NCBI GenBank assembly: GCA_020024265.1
Contig: JAHHTW010000013.1
Coordinates: 1-55,181 of the forward strand
DNA length: 55,181 nt
DNA from: Anaerotignum sp.
Lineage (GTDB): Bacteria; Bacillota; Clostridia; Lachnospirales; Anaerotignaceae
Direction of reading: 5' to 3'
How positions within the stretch are numbered: position 1 is the stretch's first letter; each line of letters opens with the position of its first letter. The notes under the pieces were generated by a model. It ran no database searches. It had not been told where the DNA came from and saw only the letters and a list, made by a program, of their open reading frames with translations. The translations under genes and the position numbers were made by a program. Shown one piece after another: positions 7,573 to 16,513 of the stretch.

Positions 7573-9126
7573 ATGTTATCAGCAAAAGTATGTATTATGC
7601 TTGCCATTGCAGTTTATTTGATTGCAATGCTGGGTGTGGGAATTTACTGTTCCAAAAAGAACAACAGTGTCGATGATTTTTATTTGGGCGGGCGTAAGCT
7701 GGGGCCGTTTGTTACAGCGATGAGTGCAGAAGCCTCTGATATGAGCAGCTGGCTTTTGATGGGCTTACCCGGTGTTGCATATTTGACCGGTGTGGCAGAT
7801 GCCACATGGACAGCCATTGGTTTGGCGCTGGGTACATATTTCAACTGGTTGATTATTGCAAAGCGTATTCGTATATACTCTCATCAAGTCAATGCCATTA
7901 CTGTGCCGGACTTTTTCTCTCGCAGATATCGGGATGATAAAAATATACTGATGTGCATTTCTGCGATTGTGATTATTATATTCTTTATTCCGTATACCGC
8001 ATCCGGTTTTGCAGCCTGTGGCAAGCTCTTTAGCAGTCTGTTTGGTGTCAATTATATGGTGGCAATGATTATCAGTGCGGTTGTCATTGTGGGTTATACC
8101 GTAACCGGCGGTTTTCTTGCTGCAAGTGCGACAGACCTGATTCAAAGCATCTTTATGACCGTGGCTTTGATTATCATACTGTTCTTTGGAATCCATATTG
8201 CGGGTGGCTGGGATACCATTGTGGCAAATGCACAGGCATTGCCCGGTTATCTGAATATGACAGAAACATTTGATGTTGTCAGCGGCAAAGCAGAACCATA
8301 CAGCATGCTGACCATCATCTCTGTTATGGCATGGGGCTTGGGTTACTGTGGTATGCCGCATATTCTGCTGCGTTTTATGGCAATTGAAGATAAGGAAAAA
8401 CTGGCGCTTTCCCGCCGTGTAGCAAGCATCTGGGTTGTCATCTCCATGGCGATTGCCGTAACCATTGGTATTGTAGGCTATGCGATGACAAAAGCAGGCG
8501 CAATCCAATTCTTGGAAGGCTCTGCATCCGAAACCATCATTGTACGTATTGCGGACTTGCTCAGTCAGCATGGTACGCTGGCAGCATTGATTGCCGGTGT
8601 CATTTTGGCAGGTATTCTGGCAGCAACCATGTCTACAGCGGACTCTCAGCTTTTGGCAGCGTCCTCCAGTGTATCCCAAAACCTGCTGCGTGGGGTATTC
8701 CATGTAAATCTTTCTGAAAAAGCAGCGATTTTGGTTGCACGTATCACCGTGATTGTGATTTCTGTTATTGCAATTTTTCTGGCACGTGATCCAAACAGTT
8801 CTGTATTTGGCATCGTATCCTTTGCATGGGCAGGCTTTGGTGCATCTTTTGGCCCTGTGGTTGTGTTTGCACTGTTCTGGAAGCGTTCCAATAAGCATGG
8901 AGCATTGGCTGGTATGATTGCCGGCGGTGCCATGGTATTCATCTGGAAATACCTGATTGCGCCTAAGGGCGGTGTATTCGGCATTTATGAATTGCTGCCT
9001 GCGTTCGTGGTATCTGCTGTGGTGAATGTGATTGTCAGTTTGGTAACACAGGCACCCACACAGGAGATTGTGTCAGAATTTGAAACCGTCAAAAAAGAAT
9101 ATCAGGGTTACAAGCATGCGAAATAA
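7573..9126 (+). CDS. putP: Sodium/proline-type symporter (SSS family)
   Basis: A 517-residue membrane protein of the sodium:solute symporter family, closest in appearance to proline permeases. It begins with a hydrophobic first helix, then FYLGGRKLGP and the MSAEASDMSSWLLMGLPG segment typical of PutP, and TMSTADSQLL in the later half (sodium and substrate site). ATG 7573 is chosen because the upstream in-frame part is not family-like. It follows a TetR gene and ends in a strong terminator. Proline is inferred from family likeness only. Confidence 0.88.
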   Translation: MLSAKVCIMLAIAVYLIAMLGVGIYCSKKNNSVDDFYLGGRKLGPFVTAMSAEASDMSSWLLMGLPGVAYLTGVADATWTAIGLALGTYFNWLIIAKRIRIYSHQVNAITVPDFFSRRYRDDKNILMCISAIVIIIFFIPYTASGFAACGKLFSSLFGVNYMVAMIISAVVIVGYTVTGGFLAASATDLIQSIFMTVALIIILFFGIHIAGGWDTIVANAQALPGYLNMTETFDVVSGKAEPYSMLTIISVMAWGLGYCGMPHILLRFMAIEDKEKLALSRRVASIWVVISMAIAVTIGIVGYAMTKAGAIQFLEGSASETIIVRIADLLSQHGTLAALIAGVILAGILAATMSTADSQLLAASSSVSQNLLRGVFHVNLSEKAAILVARITVIVISVIAIFLARDPNSSVFGIVSFAWAGFGASFGPVVVFALFWKRSNKHGALAGMIAGGAMVFIWKYLIAPKGGVFGIYELLPAFVVSAVVNVIVSLVTQAPTQEIVSEFETVKKEYQGYKHAK

Positions 9127-9171
9127 ATCCCATGTGGATGTATGAGATACCATCCGATCAAACACCAAATC

Positions 9172-9209
9172 AAAAGCAACCCATCGTCTGTGGACGATGG
9201 GTTGCTTTT
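9172..9209. terminator. Bidirectional terminator between putP and rsmG
   Basis: A perfect 17-bp stem AAAAGCAACCCATCGTC/GACGATGGGTTGCTTTT with a TGTG loop, serving converging genes. Confidence 0.9.
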
Positions 9210-9220
9210 CCATGCATGGA

Positions 9221-9937
9221 TTACAAGGGCTTTTTCGCAATCTTTTTTGCATTTCTGGGGTAGGCTTGTGGTGTGTGTGCGGTTTTTTCTATGATGACCA
9301 GCTTGTGCTGCAAATCGCTGTTGGGAATTTCCACATCCTTTACTGCAACGACCGTTCCCCCCAACAGCTGTAAGGCGCTGCTTGCCGCTGCAATTTCGTT
9401 TGCGGCATCCGGTCCCTTGAGTGCTGCCAATCTTCCGCCAACACGCACAAAGGGCAGGCAGTATTCTGCCAATACAGATAGATGGGCAACAGCACGGGAC
9501 ACACAGAGGTCGAACTGCTCACGCAGCGCCGGATTTTGCCCGCCGTCCTCTGCACGGCTATGCACCAATGTGACATCAAAAAGCCCCAGTTTGGTAGAGA
9601 GTGTATCCAAAAAAGTCAGACGTTTTTGCAGTGCATCCAGCAATGTCATTTGCAGTGTGGGTACTGCAATTTTCAGAGGAATACCGGGAAAGCCTGCACC
9701 GGTGCCAACATCAATCACACGCTCTGTACCGGACAGATGCAGATCAGGCAGTACACTGATACAGTCTATAAAATGCTTCTGTATGACCTCGTGAGGCTCT
9801 GTAATGGCAGTCAGGTTCATTTTCTCGTTCCATTCCAAAAGCAGAGAAAGATATGTCATAAATTGTGTGGTCATTTCCGGTGTCAATGTAATATGCAGTG
9901 CCGCAGCACTTTGTGTCAGAAGGTCTTTGTTATCCAT
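9221..9937 (-). CDS. rsmG: 16S rRNA (guanine-N7)-methyltransferase RsmG
   Basis: A 238-residue SAM-dependent methyltransferase that methylates G527 of 16S rRNA. The SAM-binding motif VIDVGTGAGFPGIPL lies near residues 70-84, preceded by MNLTAI and followed by SRAVA, all typical of the family. ATG 9937 is preceded by AAAGGAG on the minus strand; the longer open frame upstream is not family-like. In many Firmicutes rsmG follows mnmG; here it stands alone. Confidence 0.94.
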   Translation of the reverse strand: MDNKDLLTQSAAALHITLTPEMTTQFMTYLSLLLEWNEKMNLTAITEPHEVIQKHFIDCISVLPDLHLSGTERVIDVGTGAGFPGIPLKIAVPTLQMTLLDALQKRLTFLDTLSTKLGLFDVTLVHSRAEDGGQNPALREQFDLCVSRAVAHLSVLAEYCLPFVRVGGRLAALKGPDAANEIAAASSALQLLGGTVVAVKDVEIPNSDLQHKLVIIEKTAHTPQAYPRNAKKIAKKPL

Positions 9938-10041
9938 GGTATGCTCCTTTTCTATTGGGGTTGCTTTTGATTGCCATTGTACCAAAACAGACTTGCTTTT
10001 ACAATATCCAAGACCTAAAATACAGTGGTGAAAAGTAAAAA

Positions 10042-10070
10042 GTGACGAATTTATGAAAATATAGTATACT
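10042..10070 (+). promoter_or_regulatory. Probable promoter of the unknown gene at 10108
   Basis: GTGACG, a 17-base spacer, and TATACT (10065-10070), 38 bases before the start codon. Confidence 0.5.
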
Positions 10071-10107
10071 ATTTGCAAAGAACATCAAAAATCAGGAGGT
10101 TTTACAT

Positions 10108-10695
10108 ATGTTAGGGTTTCATTCTGACGGGATACGTCTGTATGGTGCATCGGATACACTGCAAGCACAGCTGAAAAAACGGAAGCTGCCCATCACAGGG
10201 CAGATTACGGGAAATACCATTGTTGTTTCCGTCAATGATGCACAAATTGTGCAAAAACGTCCATACAGCATTTCCTTTGCCGCTGTAACCACACCTTGGT
10301 TCATCTGTACATTGGGGCAGGAGGATAGACAATTCCCGCTGACATTGCCATTTGCGGGGGAGCTGGATTTGGTGGAATGGATTCAGGCGGTATACTATGC
10401 TTCGCAGGAATTTTTGCATTTGGATGTGGAGCTGTCTTTTCTAAAGCAGACATTTTCACAGTCAAACGGACGTGTCATTCGTGCATATCATGAGGCGGAG
10501 TTTGGAAATATTCCAAAGGACAGCCCTGTGCTGTGCTTCTATTTTGGCAATGGCGGTTTTTTGGAAACAGACCGCATTTTTGCGGTGCTTTCTCAAGAGC
10601 ATGGGCTGGATATCAGCAGCATTACGCTGGGCGGTTCCTTTGCATCCAAGCGTAATATGCTGACAGCATTTGCATTGGCAGAAAAAAACGCATAG
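10108..10695 (+). CDS. Conserved-looking protein of unknown function (195 aa)
   Basis: A clear gene with AGGAGG before ATG 10108 and clostridial codon use, but I do not recognise the family. The protein is soluble with no signal peptide or membrane segment. The first part (about 1-90) looks beta-rich; the rest has mixed helices and the segment CFYFGNGGFLETDRIF. It is divergent from rsmG and is followed by the T-box leader of glyS. No function is proposed. Confidence 0.75.
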   Translation: MLGFHSDGIRLYGASDTLQAQLKKRKLPITGQITGNTIVVSVNDAQIVQKRPYSISFAAVTTPWFICTLGQEDRQFPLTLPFAGELDLVEWIQAVYYASQEFLHLDVELSFLKQTFSQSNGRVIRAYHEAEFGNIPKDSPVLCFYFGNGGFLETDRIFAVLSQEHGLDISSITLGGSFASKRNMLTAFALAEKNA

Positions 10696-10787
10696 ACATG
10701 CGGTATCGGATTTTTTTGTTGGCATACGGCAAAAGCGTTTGTATGCGTATAAAAAACATATGTCCCTTGAAAAAAGAAATTTTATGC

Positions 10788-10816
10788 TTGACAGAACAGC
10801 AAGAACGTGTTAGCAT
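10788..10816 (+). promoter_or_regulatory. Promoter of glyS
   Basis: TTGACA (10788-10793), a 17-base spacer and TAGCAT (10811-10816), just ahead of the T-box leader. Confidence 0.7.
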
Positions 10817-10822
10817 TGGTGT

Positions 10823-11043
10823 AAATTGATACTGCGTTGAAAAAGAGGAGTATTTGCAAATCTTCTTACAGAGAGCCGGCGGTTGGTGAAAGGCGGCAGA
10901 CGATTGCAGAGAATGGCACTTTGGAGCAGAATTTTTTCACAAGAGTGGTCCTGTATAAACCAATACAGGTCAATGAGGGTGGAACCGCGGAAGCATAGCC
11001 TTTCGTCCCTCGCTGCATAGGCGAGGGATGAAGGGCTTTTTTG
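10823..11043 (+). promoter_or_regulatory. T-box leader, glycine specific
   Basis: The AGAGAG motif of stem I is at about 10870-10875. The T-box core GAGGGTGGAACCGCG is at 10975-10989. A terminator AGCCTTTCGTCCCTCGC/GCGAGGGATGAAGGGCT with T-run spans 10996-11043. The likely specifier codon is GGC at 10915-10917 in GAATGGCACT. Uncharged glycine tRNA is expected to favour the antiterminator and switch on glyS. Confidence 0.93.
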
Positions 11044-11095
11044 ATAGACCTTCTTTCCTCGAAACAGTGGTGAATATTTGAAGGAGGTTTTTACA

Positions 11096-12481
11096 ATGGC
11101 AGTTACAATGGAGAAAATCGTGGCACTTGCAAAAAACAGAGGGTTTGTGTATCCCGGATCTGAAATTTACGGTGGTTTGGCAAACACATGGGACTATGGT
11201 CCGCTGGGGGTAGAGCTGAAGAACAATGTCAAAAAAGCATGGTGGAAGAAATTCATTCAGGAAAGCCCATATAATGTCGGTGTAGACTGCGCAATACTGA
11301 TGAACCCACAAACATGGGTGGCTTCCGGACATGTCGGCGGTTTCAGCGATCCACTGATGGACTGTAAGGAATGTAAGGAAAGATTCCGTGCGGATAAGCT
11401 GATTGAAGGCTTTATGCATGACAACAATATGCCGGAAACCGTTGTAGACGGCTGGAGCAATGAAAAGATGAAGCAGTTTGTAGATGATAACCAGATTGCT
11501 TGTCCTTCCTGCGGTGCGCATAATTTTACAGATATTCGTCAGTTCAACCTGATGTTCAAAACATTCCAGGGTGTGACGGAGGATGCGAAGAATGTGGTGT
11601 ATCTGCGTCCCGAAACCGCACAGGGTATTTTTGTAAACTTCAAAAATGTACAGCGTACCACAAGAAAGAAATTGCCTTTCGGGATTGGTCAGATCGGGAA
11701 GTCCTTCCGTAACGAAATCACTCCCGGTAACTTTACATTCCGCACCAGAGAATTTGAGCAGATGGAGCTGGAATTTTTCTGCACACCCGGTACGGATTTG
11801 GAATGGCTGGATTATTGGAGAGAATACTGCAAGCAGTGGCTTTTGAAGCTGAACATGACAGAAGAAAATATCCGTCTGCGTGATCATTCCAAGGAAGAAC
11901 TTTCACACTACAGCGCAGGTACTACAGATATTGAGTTCCTTTTCCCCTTCGGTTGGGGCGAGCTGTGGGGCATTGCAGACAGAACCAACTACGACCTGAG
12001 ATGCCATCAGGAAACAAGCGGTCAGGATATGACATACTATGATGCAGAAAAGAATGAAAAATTTATTCCTTACTGCATCGAACCTTCCTTAGGCGCAGAC
12101 AGAATGACACTTGCATTCCTGTGTGATGCATATGATGAAGAAGAAGTAGGCGAAGGCGATGTAAGAACCGTACTGCATTTCCATCCTGCACTTGCGCCCA
12201 ACAAAGCAGCGGTACTGCCATTATCCAAGAAGCTGAGCGAAAAGGCACTGGAAGTATATGCGATGCTGGCAAAAGAGTTCCATTGCGAATATGATGAATC
12301 CGGCTCTATTGGTAAGCGTTACAGAAGACAGGATGAGATCGGTACACCATTCTGTATCACATACGATTTTGATTCTGAAAACGATGGCTGTGTAACGGTG
12401 CGTGACAGAGATACTATGGATCAGGTAAGAATGCCAATCAACGAACTGGTGGCTTATTTGAAAGAAAAAATGGAATTTTAA
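11096..12481 (+). CDS. glyS: Glycyl-tRNA synthetase, single-chain type
   Basis: A 461-residue class II synthetase of the homodimeric alpha-2 type, not the alpha/beta GlyQ-GlyS type. It charges tRNA-Gly. The N-terminus MEKIVALAKNRGFVYPGSEIYGG, motif 2 region FRNEITPGNF and TREFEQMELEFF, and motif 3 GADRM are typical; the last domain is the anticodon-binding fold. Four cysteines (CKEC and CPSC) suggest a zinc site in the insertion. ATG 11096 has AAGGAGG in front; TTG 11078 is in frame but overlaps that site. Controlled by a glycine T-box. Confidence 0.96.
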   Translation: MAVTMEKIVALAKNRGFVYPGSEIYGGLANTWDYGPLGVELKNNVKKAWWKKFIQESPYNVGVDCAILMNPQTWVASGHVGGFSDPLMDCKECKERFRADKLIEGFMHDNNMPETVVDGWSNEKMKQFVDDNQIACPSCGAHNFTDIRQFNLMFKTFQGVTEDAKNVVYLRPETAQGIFVNFKNVQRTTRKKLPFGIGQIGKSFRNEITPGNFTFRTREFEQMELEFFCTPGTDLEWLDYWREYCKQWLLKLNMTEENIRLRDHSKEELSHYSAGTTDIEFLFPFGWGELWGIADRTNYDLRCHQETSGQDMTYYDAEKNEKFIPYCIEPSLGADRMTLAFLCDAYDEEEVGEGDVRTVLHFHPALAPNKAAVLPLSKKLSEKALEVYAMLAKEFHCEYDESGSIGKRYRRQDEIGTPFCITYDFDSENDGCVTVRDRDTMDQVRMPINELVAYLKEKMEF

Positions 12482-12490
12482 TGGAAACAC

Positions 12491-12527
12491 AAAAAGGGTA
12501 TCGGTGCAGCCGGTACCCTTTTTATAC
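12491..12527 (+). terminator. Terminator of glyS
   Basis: AAAAAGGGTA-CGG and CCG-GTACCCTTTTT form a strong hairpin 10 bases after the stop, with a short T tail. Confidence 0.85.
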
Positions 12528-12555
12528 CGGAAGCGTAAGGGGATATTGCCGAAAA

Positions 12556-12852
12556 TAAGACCTTGGGACGCTGTCCCAAACCCTGCAAGGGGTTTCTCCC
12601 CTTGACCCGTGATGTGGGGCAAAGCTCCAAGGGGGAAGGAGGGAGTGAGGGAGGCATGTAAGACCTTGGGACGCTGTCCCAAACCCTGCAAGGGGTTTCT
12701 CCCCTTGACCCGTGATGTGGGGCAAAGCCCCAAGGGGGAGGAGAAATGTGGGAGGCATGTAAGACCTTGGGACGCTGTCCCAAACCCTGCAAGGGGATTC
12801 TCCCCTTGACCCGTGATGTTGGAGCAAAGCCCCAAGCTCCAAGAAGGGGGAA
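12556..12852 (+). repeat. Three tandem double-hairpin repeats (about 102-bp period)
   Basis: Copies start at 12556, 12659 and 12760. Each has hairpin 1 TTGGGAC-GCT-GTCCCAA, hairpin 2 CAAGGGG-N5-CCCCTTG, and a third small hairpin GGGGC-AAA-GCCCC. Hairpin 1 differs from the copies at the window ends (TTGGGGC/GCCCCAA) by a paired change. The third copy is rearranged at its 3' end. It fills most of the gap between glyS and the GNAT gene; the rest (12853-12952) holds nothing I recognise. Confidence 0.9.
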
Positions 12853-12952
12853 AGAGGAATACATCAAACGGACAAGACGCTACCCATTGTCCAAAGGCAG
12901 TGTGCAGAGCCTACGACAAACAAAAGGATGTGATTTATGAAAGTATATGATG

Positions 12953-13606
12953 TTATACGGATACGCTTTTCCCTTCTGTATGCAGCTGATATTCATAAAT
13001 GAAGAAGGTCATGTTGCCATCTTCTTTGTGCGTATGTATCACTTGTTTCTTTTCGCCACACCGATGCATACCTAAATGCTCATAGAACGGATAGTTACAG
13101 CTGGTATCTGTAAACAAGTAAAACTCCGAAATTTTTTGTGTGTGCATATAGTCCACAACGGACTGAAACAGCTTGCGTCCCAGTCCCTTTCCACGGCATT
13201 TTTCGCTGATTGCAAAAAAAGCAAGTTCTCCTTGATAGTCTTTTTTGCAGCGAGAAATCAATTCTGTGTTAATGTCCTGCACACAATCAAATACTTTTGA
13301 AATTTTCCGTCCTTCTTGCGTGATGAGCAGTCCAATCACGGAATACAGCCATGAAAGGCGCAGGGAAAGCGGACATGTATGATTCCGAATGTCTTTGCCC
13401 ATGATTATGCCAACGGGTACGCCATCTGCCTCTGCGACTCTTGTGAATGTCTGATTGCACAGGCAGCTGTCCAAATACAATCTTGCCATTTTTGCGGCTG
13501 TTTTGGGGCTGCAAAACCGATCATACTGCCATGTTTCACGCACCACATTTTCCAGCGCTGGACGGTCTGACTTTTGAAATTCTCTCAAAATAAGATGTTC
13601 ACTCAT
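12953..13606 (-). CDS. GNAT-family N-acetyltransferase
   Basis: A 217-residue protein with a GNAT fold. The acetyl-CoA loop is CRGKGLGRKLF near residue 148, followed by the beta-bulge segment FYLFTDTSCNYPFYEHLGM. The substrate is unknown; it could be a small molecule or a protein. Its start overlaps the 3' end of the membrane-protein gene by 8 bases, so the two are co-translated. The operon is driven by a MerR-type promoter, which hints at drug or stress response. Confidence 0.85.
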   Translation of the reverse strand: MSEHLILREFQKSDRPALENVVRETWQYDRFCSPKTAAKMARLYLDSCLCNQTFTRVAEADGVPVGIIMGKDIRNHTCPLSLRLSWLYSVIGLLITQEGRKISKVFDCVQDINTELISRCKKDYQGELAFFAISEKCRGKGLGRKLFQSVVDYMHTQKISEFYLFTDTSCNYPFYEHLGMHRCGEKKQVIHTHKEDGNMTFFIYEYQLHTEGKSVSV

Positions 13607-14012
13607 GTTCGATTTTTTCTTCCTTTCTTCGGGATAATATGGTGTCTTGTATTTCCTGATACCGTTTTAAGAGATATGCTTTTTCTTTTGTGTGCCACCG
13701 ATAAGCGGTGATCACAAAACCACCCACAAAAAGCAAAATGGCGATTGTCAGGCTATATTGGTAAGAAGCCGCTTCAAGGATAAAATAGCTGATGATAGAA
13801 GAAATGGCTGCCGCCGTTATGTAAATGGAAATCCCATATCGCTGTACTGCTTGTGAAGACATTTGTAAAAAGAAATGATCCCATGAATCGCTGTGAAATC
13901 CCATTTTCTTGCCTTTCATCCAAAACAGCAAAAGGAATATAGCCAATGAAAATCCTTTACATAAAAGGATTTTGAACCCGACCACAGCGATGAAAAGTAA
14001 TAACCTACTCAT
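13599..14012 (-). CDS. Small membrane protein of unknown function
   Basis: A 137-residue protein with an N-terminal hydrophobic pair of segments (about residues 3-32), two more helices in the middle (about 65-105), and a charged C-terminal tail rich in Lys and Glu. I do not recognise the family. GGAG lies 8 bases before ATG 14012; the longer frame to 14069 lacks support and would reach the -10 region. First gene of a two-gene operon with the GNAT gene, under the divergent MerR-type regulator. Confidence 0.7.
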   Translation of the reverse strand: MSRLLLFIAVVGFKILLCKGFSLAIFLLLFWMKGKKMGFHSDSWDHFFLQMSSQAVQRYGISIYITAAAISSIISYFILEAASYQYSLTIAILLFVGGFVITAYRWHTKEKAYLLKRYQEIQDTILSRRKEEKIEHE

Positions 14013-14057
14013 TAAATTCACTCCAATTCCTAATTGTTTTTTATCTTTGCAGAGAAT

Positions 14058-14088
14058 ATAATAAACCATACAGTAACTGTACAGTCAA
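14058..14088 (-). promoter_or_regulatory. MerR-type promoter and operator with 19-bp spacer
   Basis: On the minus strand TTGACT (14083-14088) and TATTAT (14058-14063) are separated by 19 bases, two more than usual. The spacer carries the perfect dyad TACAGT-A-ACTGTA (14069-14081 on the plus strand). MerR-family activators twist such overlong spacers to allow transcription. The site lies between the regulator gene and the operon it should control. Confidence 0.85.
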
Positions 14089-14098
14089 GGGGGATGTT

Positions 14099-14923
14099 AT
14101 GTTTTTTTCAGCCAATCAGAAATTTTCCATCGGGCAGTTTGCAAAGCTGCATGAAATTAATAAAAAAACGTTGATGTGGTATGATGAAATCGGGTTGTTA
14201 AAGCCGGCTGTGATTGGGGAGAATGGATATCGCTATTACACCTATCAACAGAGTTCCGTTTTGGAAATGATTTTGATGCTTCGAGAATTAAATGTTCCCA
14301 TCAAAGATATACGGAAGTTTTTGTCTGCCCGCTGTGCAGCAACTTTTGAGGATTTGCTTGAGGAAAACTTATACAAAATCGACCAAACCATTGCACATTT
14401 CACTACGCTGCGGGATGTTATGGAAAAGAAAAAGAGGGATATGGCAGCGATACATACTTTGGATCTTACGGAGATTTCCATAGTGGAAAAGGAACAGAAC
14501 CATTCTTTGATTACGGTGGATATTTCGGATCAATTGTCTTTGGAAAGCCAAATTGGGAAAGTTATTACAGAAACAAAAAAATATCAGCTGCACCGTTTGC
14601 ATAACGCTTCCTATGGTGCCATGCTGCCTGTAGAAAAGCTATATCAAGGCAAAACCTTGGAGTACCAGTATTTATATATCCAAATGCCCGACACTGTAGA
14701 GAAAAGGGGGCTGCATATTCAGCCCAAGGGGAAATATCTGCGTGCCTTTTGCAAGGGCAGTTGGGATAAATTGCCTGTACGTTATCATGAAATCCTTTCG
14801 TATGCAGAAAACCGCAATTTGAAATTAACCGGATTTGCATATGAAAAAGGTATCAATGAGATGGTCATTGATACCTTGGATGATTATATCACACAGATAG
14901 AAATACAGATCGAAACAAAATAG
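14099..14923 (+). CDS. MerR-family regulator with GyrI-like ligand domain (BmrR-like)
   Basis: A 274-residue protein. The N-terminal winged-helix (about 8-75) shows FSIGQFAKLHEINKKTLMWYDEIGLL and GYRYYTYQQ, typical of MerR. A coiled linker (about 85-120) leads to a C-terminal GyrI/BmrR-type effector domain (about 130-272). It lacks the cysteines of metal-sensing MerR proteins, so an organic ligand is more likely. It is divergent from the membrane protein/GNAT operon, whose promoter has the right 19-bp spacer for it. GGGGG precedes ATG 14099. Confidence 0.88.
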   Translation: MFFSANQKFSIGQFAKLHEINKKTLMWYDEIGLLKPAVIGENGYRYYTYQQSSVLEMILMLRELNVPIKDIRKFLSARCAATFEDLLEENLYKIDQTIAHFTTLRDVMEKKKRDMAAIHTLDLTEISIVEKEQNHSLITVDISDQLSLESQIGKVITETKKYQLHRLHNASYGAMLPVEKLYQGKTLEYQYLYIQMPDTVEKRGLHIQPKGKYLRAFCKGSWDKLPVRYHEILSYAENRNLKLTGFAYEKGINEMVIDTLDDYITQIEIQIETK

Positions 14924-14945
14924 CCTGTCTTTTTCTTATGATAGC

Positions 14946-14977
14946 AAAAGCCCCTGTGGTTTTCCACAGGGGCTTTT
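14946..14977. terminator. Bidirectional terminator
   Basis: AAAAGCCCCTGTGG/CCACAGGGGCTTTT with a short loop, between the MerR gene and the converging symporter gene. Confidence 0.9.
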
Positions 14978-15012
14978 CAAAGACTTGCTTGCATAGCGGT
15001 ATCCCTGATATT

Positions 15013-16263
15013 TTATGCAGTAGCCTGACAAGCGTTGTTTTTCTTTTCGTCCAGTCTGGAAACAATGACAGCGCAAGAGGCATCACCCGTGATATTGACA
15101 ACGGTACGCCCCATATCAAAGATACGGTCAATCCCAACAATCAGTCCAATGCCGGCAACAGGTAAACCAACACTTTCCAATACCATTGCCAGCATGACTA
15201 AGCCTGCACCCGGTACACCGGCTGTGCCAATTGATGCCAGTGTGGCTGTCAGTATAATGGTAATCATTTGTCCAAATGTCAAGTCCATACCATAACATGC
15301 CGCAATAAATACAACACATACCCCTTGATAAATGGCAGTACCGTCCATGTTGATGGTGCATCCCAGAGGCAGTACAAAGCCGGCAATTTCCCGTCTTGCC
15401 CCCAGTCTTTCGGAGGATTCGAGTGTAAAGGGAAGTGTGCCTACAGAGGAAGCGGAGGAGAATGCCATCAATATTGCAGGAAGCATTTCCTTGAAAAACC
15501 GTATGGGCGATATGCCGGCGAGTGTTTTGACGGTAATGGAATATACAACAACCATATGCAGGATATAGCCGGCATATGTAACAGCCAGTACCATAATCAG
15601 ATTTGTCAGCAGCTTGGGGCCGTTTTCCGCTACAACGGGACAAATCAGACAGGCAACGCCAATGGGCGAAAGCTTGATGATAAAGTCCATAATTTTTAAG
15701 AATACTTCATTAAAGCTCTCTACCACCTGTCCGGCTAGTACACCTTTTTCTTTTGCCAGCAAAATACCGAAGCCAAGGAACAATGCAATGACGATTACCT
15801 GTAGCATAGATGCATTGGCAAGCGGCTGTATGAAATTGGCAGGGAAGATGTTTACCAAAGTATCCATGATATTCTGTGCTTCGCCCGGTTCATATACCGC
15901 ACTGGAAGTATCCAGTACCACAAATAAATCTTTGGCAACGGAGGATAAGAGCAATGCCAATGTAACTGCAAATGCTGTGGTACACATGTAGTAAATAATG
16001 GTTTTGCTGCCGATGGCGCCAACACGGCGGATATCCTCCATAGAGATCACGCCGACTGTGATGGAACAAACAACAATCGGAACAACAATGAATTTCAATA
16101 AATTCAGGAATATGGTGCCAAATGGTTGGATGTACTGTTTTGCAAAGTCTGCGCCCTGCATACCAAATGGCTGCGCACGCATCAGCAAAAGTCCGGCAGT
16201 GATGCCTACCAGCAATCCAATGAAAATCCAAAAGGCAAGAGGCAATTTTTTCTTTTCACGCAA
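15013..16263 (-). CDS. Dicarboxylate/amino acid:cation symporter (DAACS family)
   Basis: A 416-residue transporter of the glutamate/aspartate/C4-dicarboxylate type. Marks are the serine-rich hairpin SSASSVGTLP, NMDGTA, and GIDRIFDMGRTVVNITGD near the C-terminus, which bind substrate and sodium. The start is not an ATG: TTG 16263 lies 8 bases after AAGGAG, while GTG 16272 overlaps that site. The substrate (glutamate, aspartate, serine or dicarboxylate) cannot be told from sequence by eye. It has its own transcript. Confidence 0.9.
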   Translation of the reverse strand: MREKKKLPLAFWIFIGLLVGITAGLLLMRAQPFGMQGADFAKQYIQPFGTIFLNLLKFIVVPIVVCSITVGVISMEDIRRVGAIGSKTIIYYMCTTAFAVTLALLLSSVAKDLFVVLDTSSAVYEPGEAQNIMDTLVNIFPANFIQPLANASMLQVIVIALFLGFGILLAKEKGVLAGQVVESFNEVFLKIMDFIIKLSPIGVACLICPVVAENGPKLLTNLIMVLAVTYAGYILHMVVVYSITVKTLAGISPIRFFKEMLPAILMAFSSASSVGTLPFTLESSERLGARREIAGFVLPLGCTINMDGTAIYQGVCVVFIAACYGMDLTFGQMITIILTATLASIGTAGVPGAGLVMLAMVLESVGLPVAGIGLIVGIDRIFDMGRTVVNITGDASCAVIVSRLDEKKNNACQATA

Positions 16264-16462
16264 TAGAAACACTCCTTTTTGGTTTGATATAATATAAGCT
16301 GTTTTTTATTATACAAATAAAATATCTATATGACAAATGTTTTCTTGAAAATAAGAGCATTTCTCTGGTTTTTATGGTATAAAATACGGAAAAAATACTA
16401 TAATATTCCCTTTTTTGGTATCATTTGTAAGTTTTGCTTCTGTTTTTTGTCATACAGCATAC

Positions 16463-16505
16463 AAAAAAAGCCCTTGTACAAAGCATGGACGCTTTGTACA
16501 GAGGG
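16463..16505 (-). terminator. Terminator of the spoIID-spoIIQ operon
   Basis: CCCT(C)TGTACAAAGC/GCTTTGTACAAGGG stem followed on the minus strand by seven Ts. Confidence 0.88.
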
Positions 16506-16513
16506 CTGTGGCA

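Noticed and set aside
12522..12867. Open frames in the tandem repeats at 12.6-12.9 kb
   Set aside because: They are translations of repeated hairpin DNA in several frames; no start signal.
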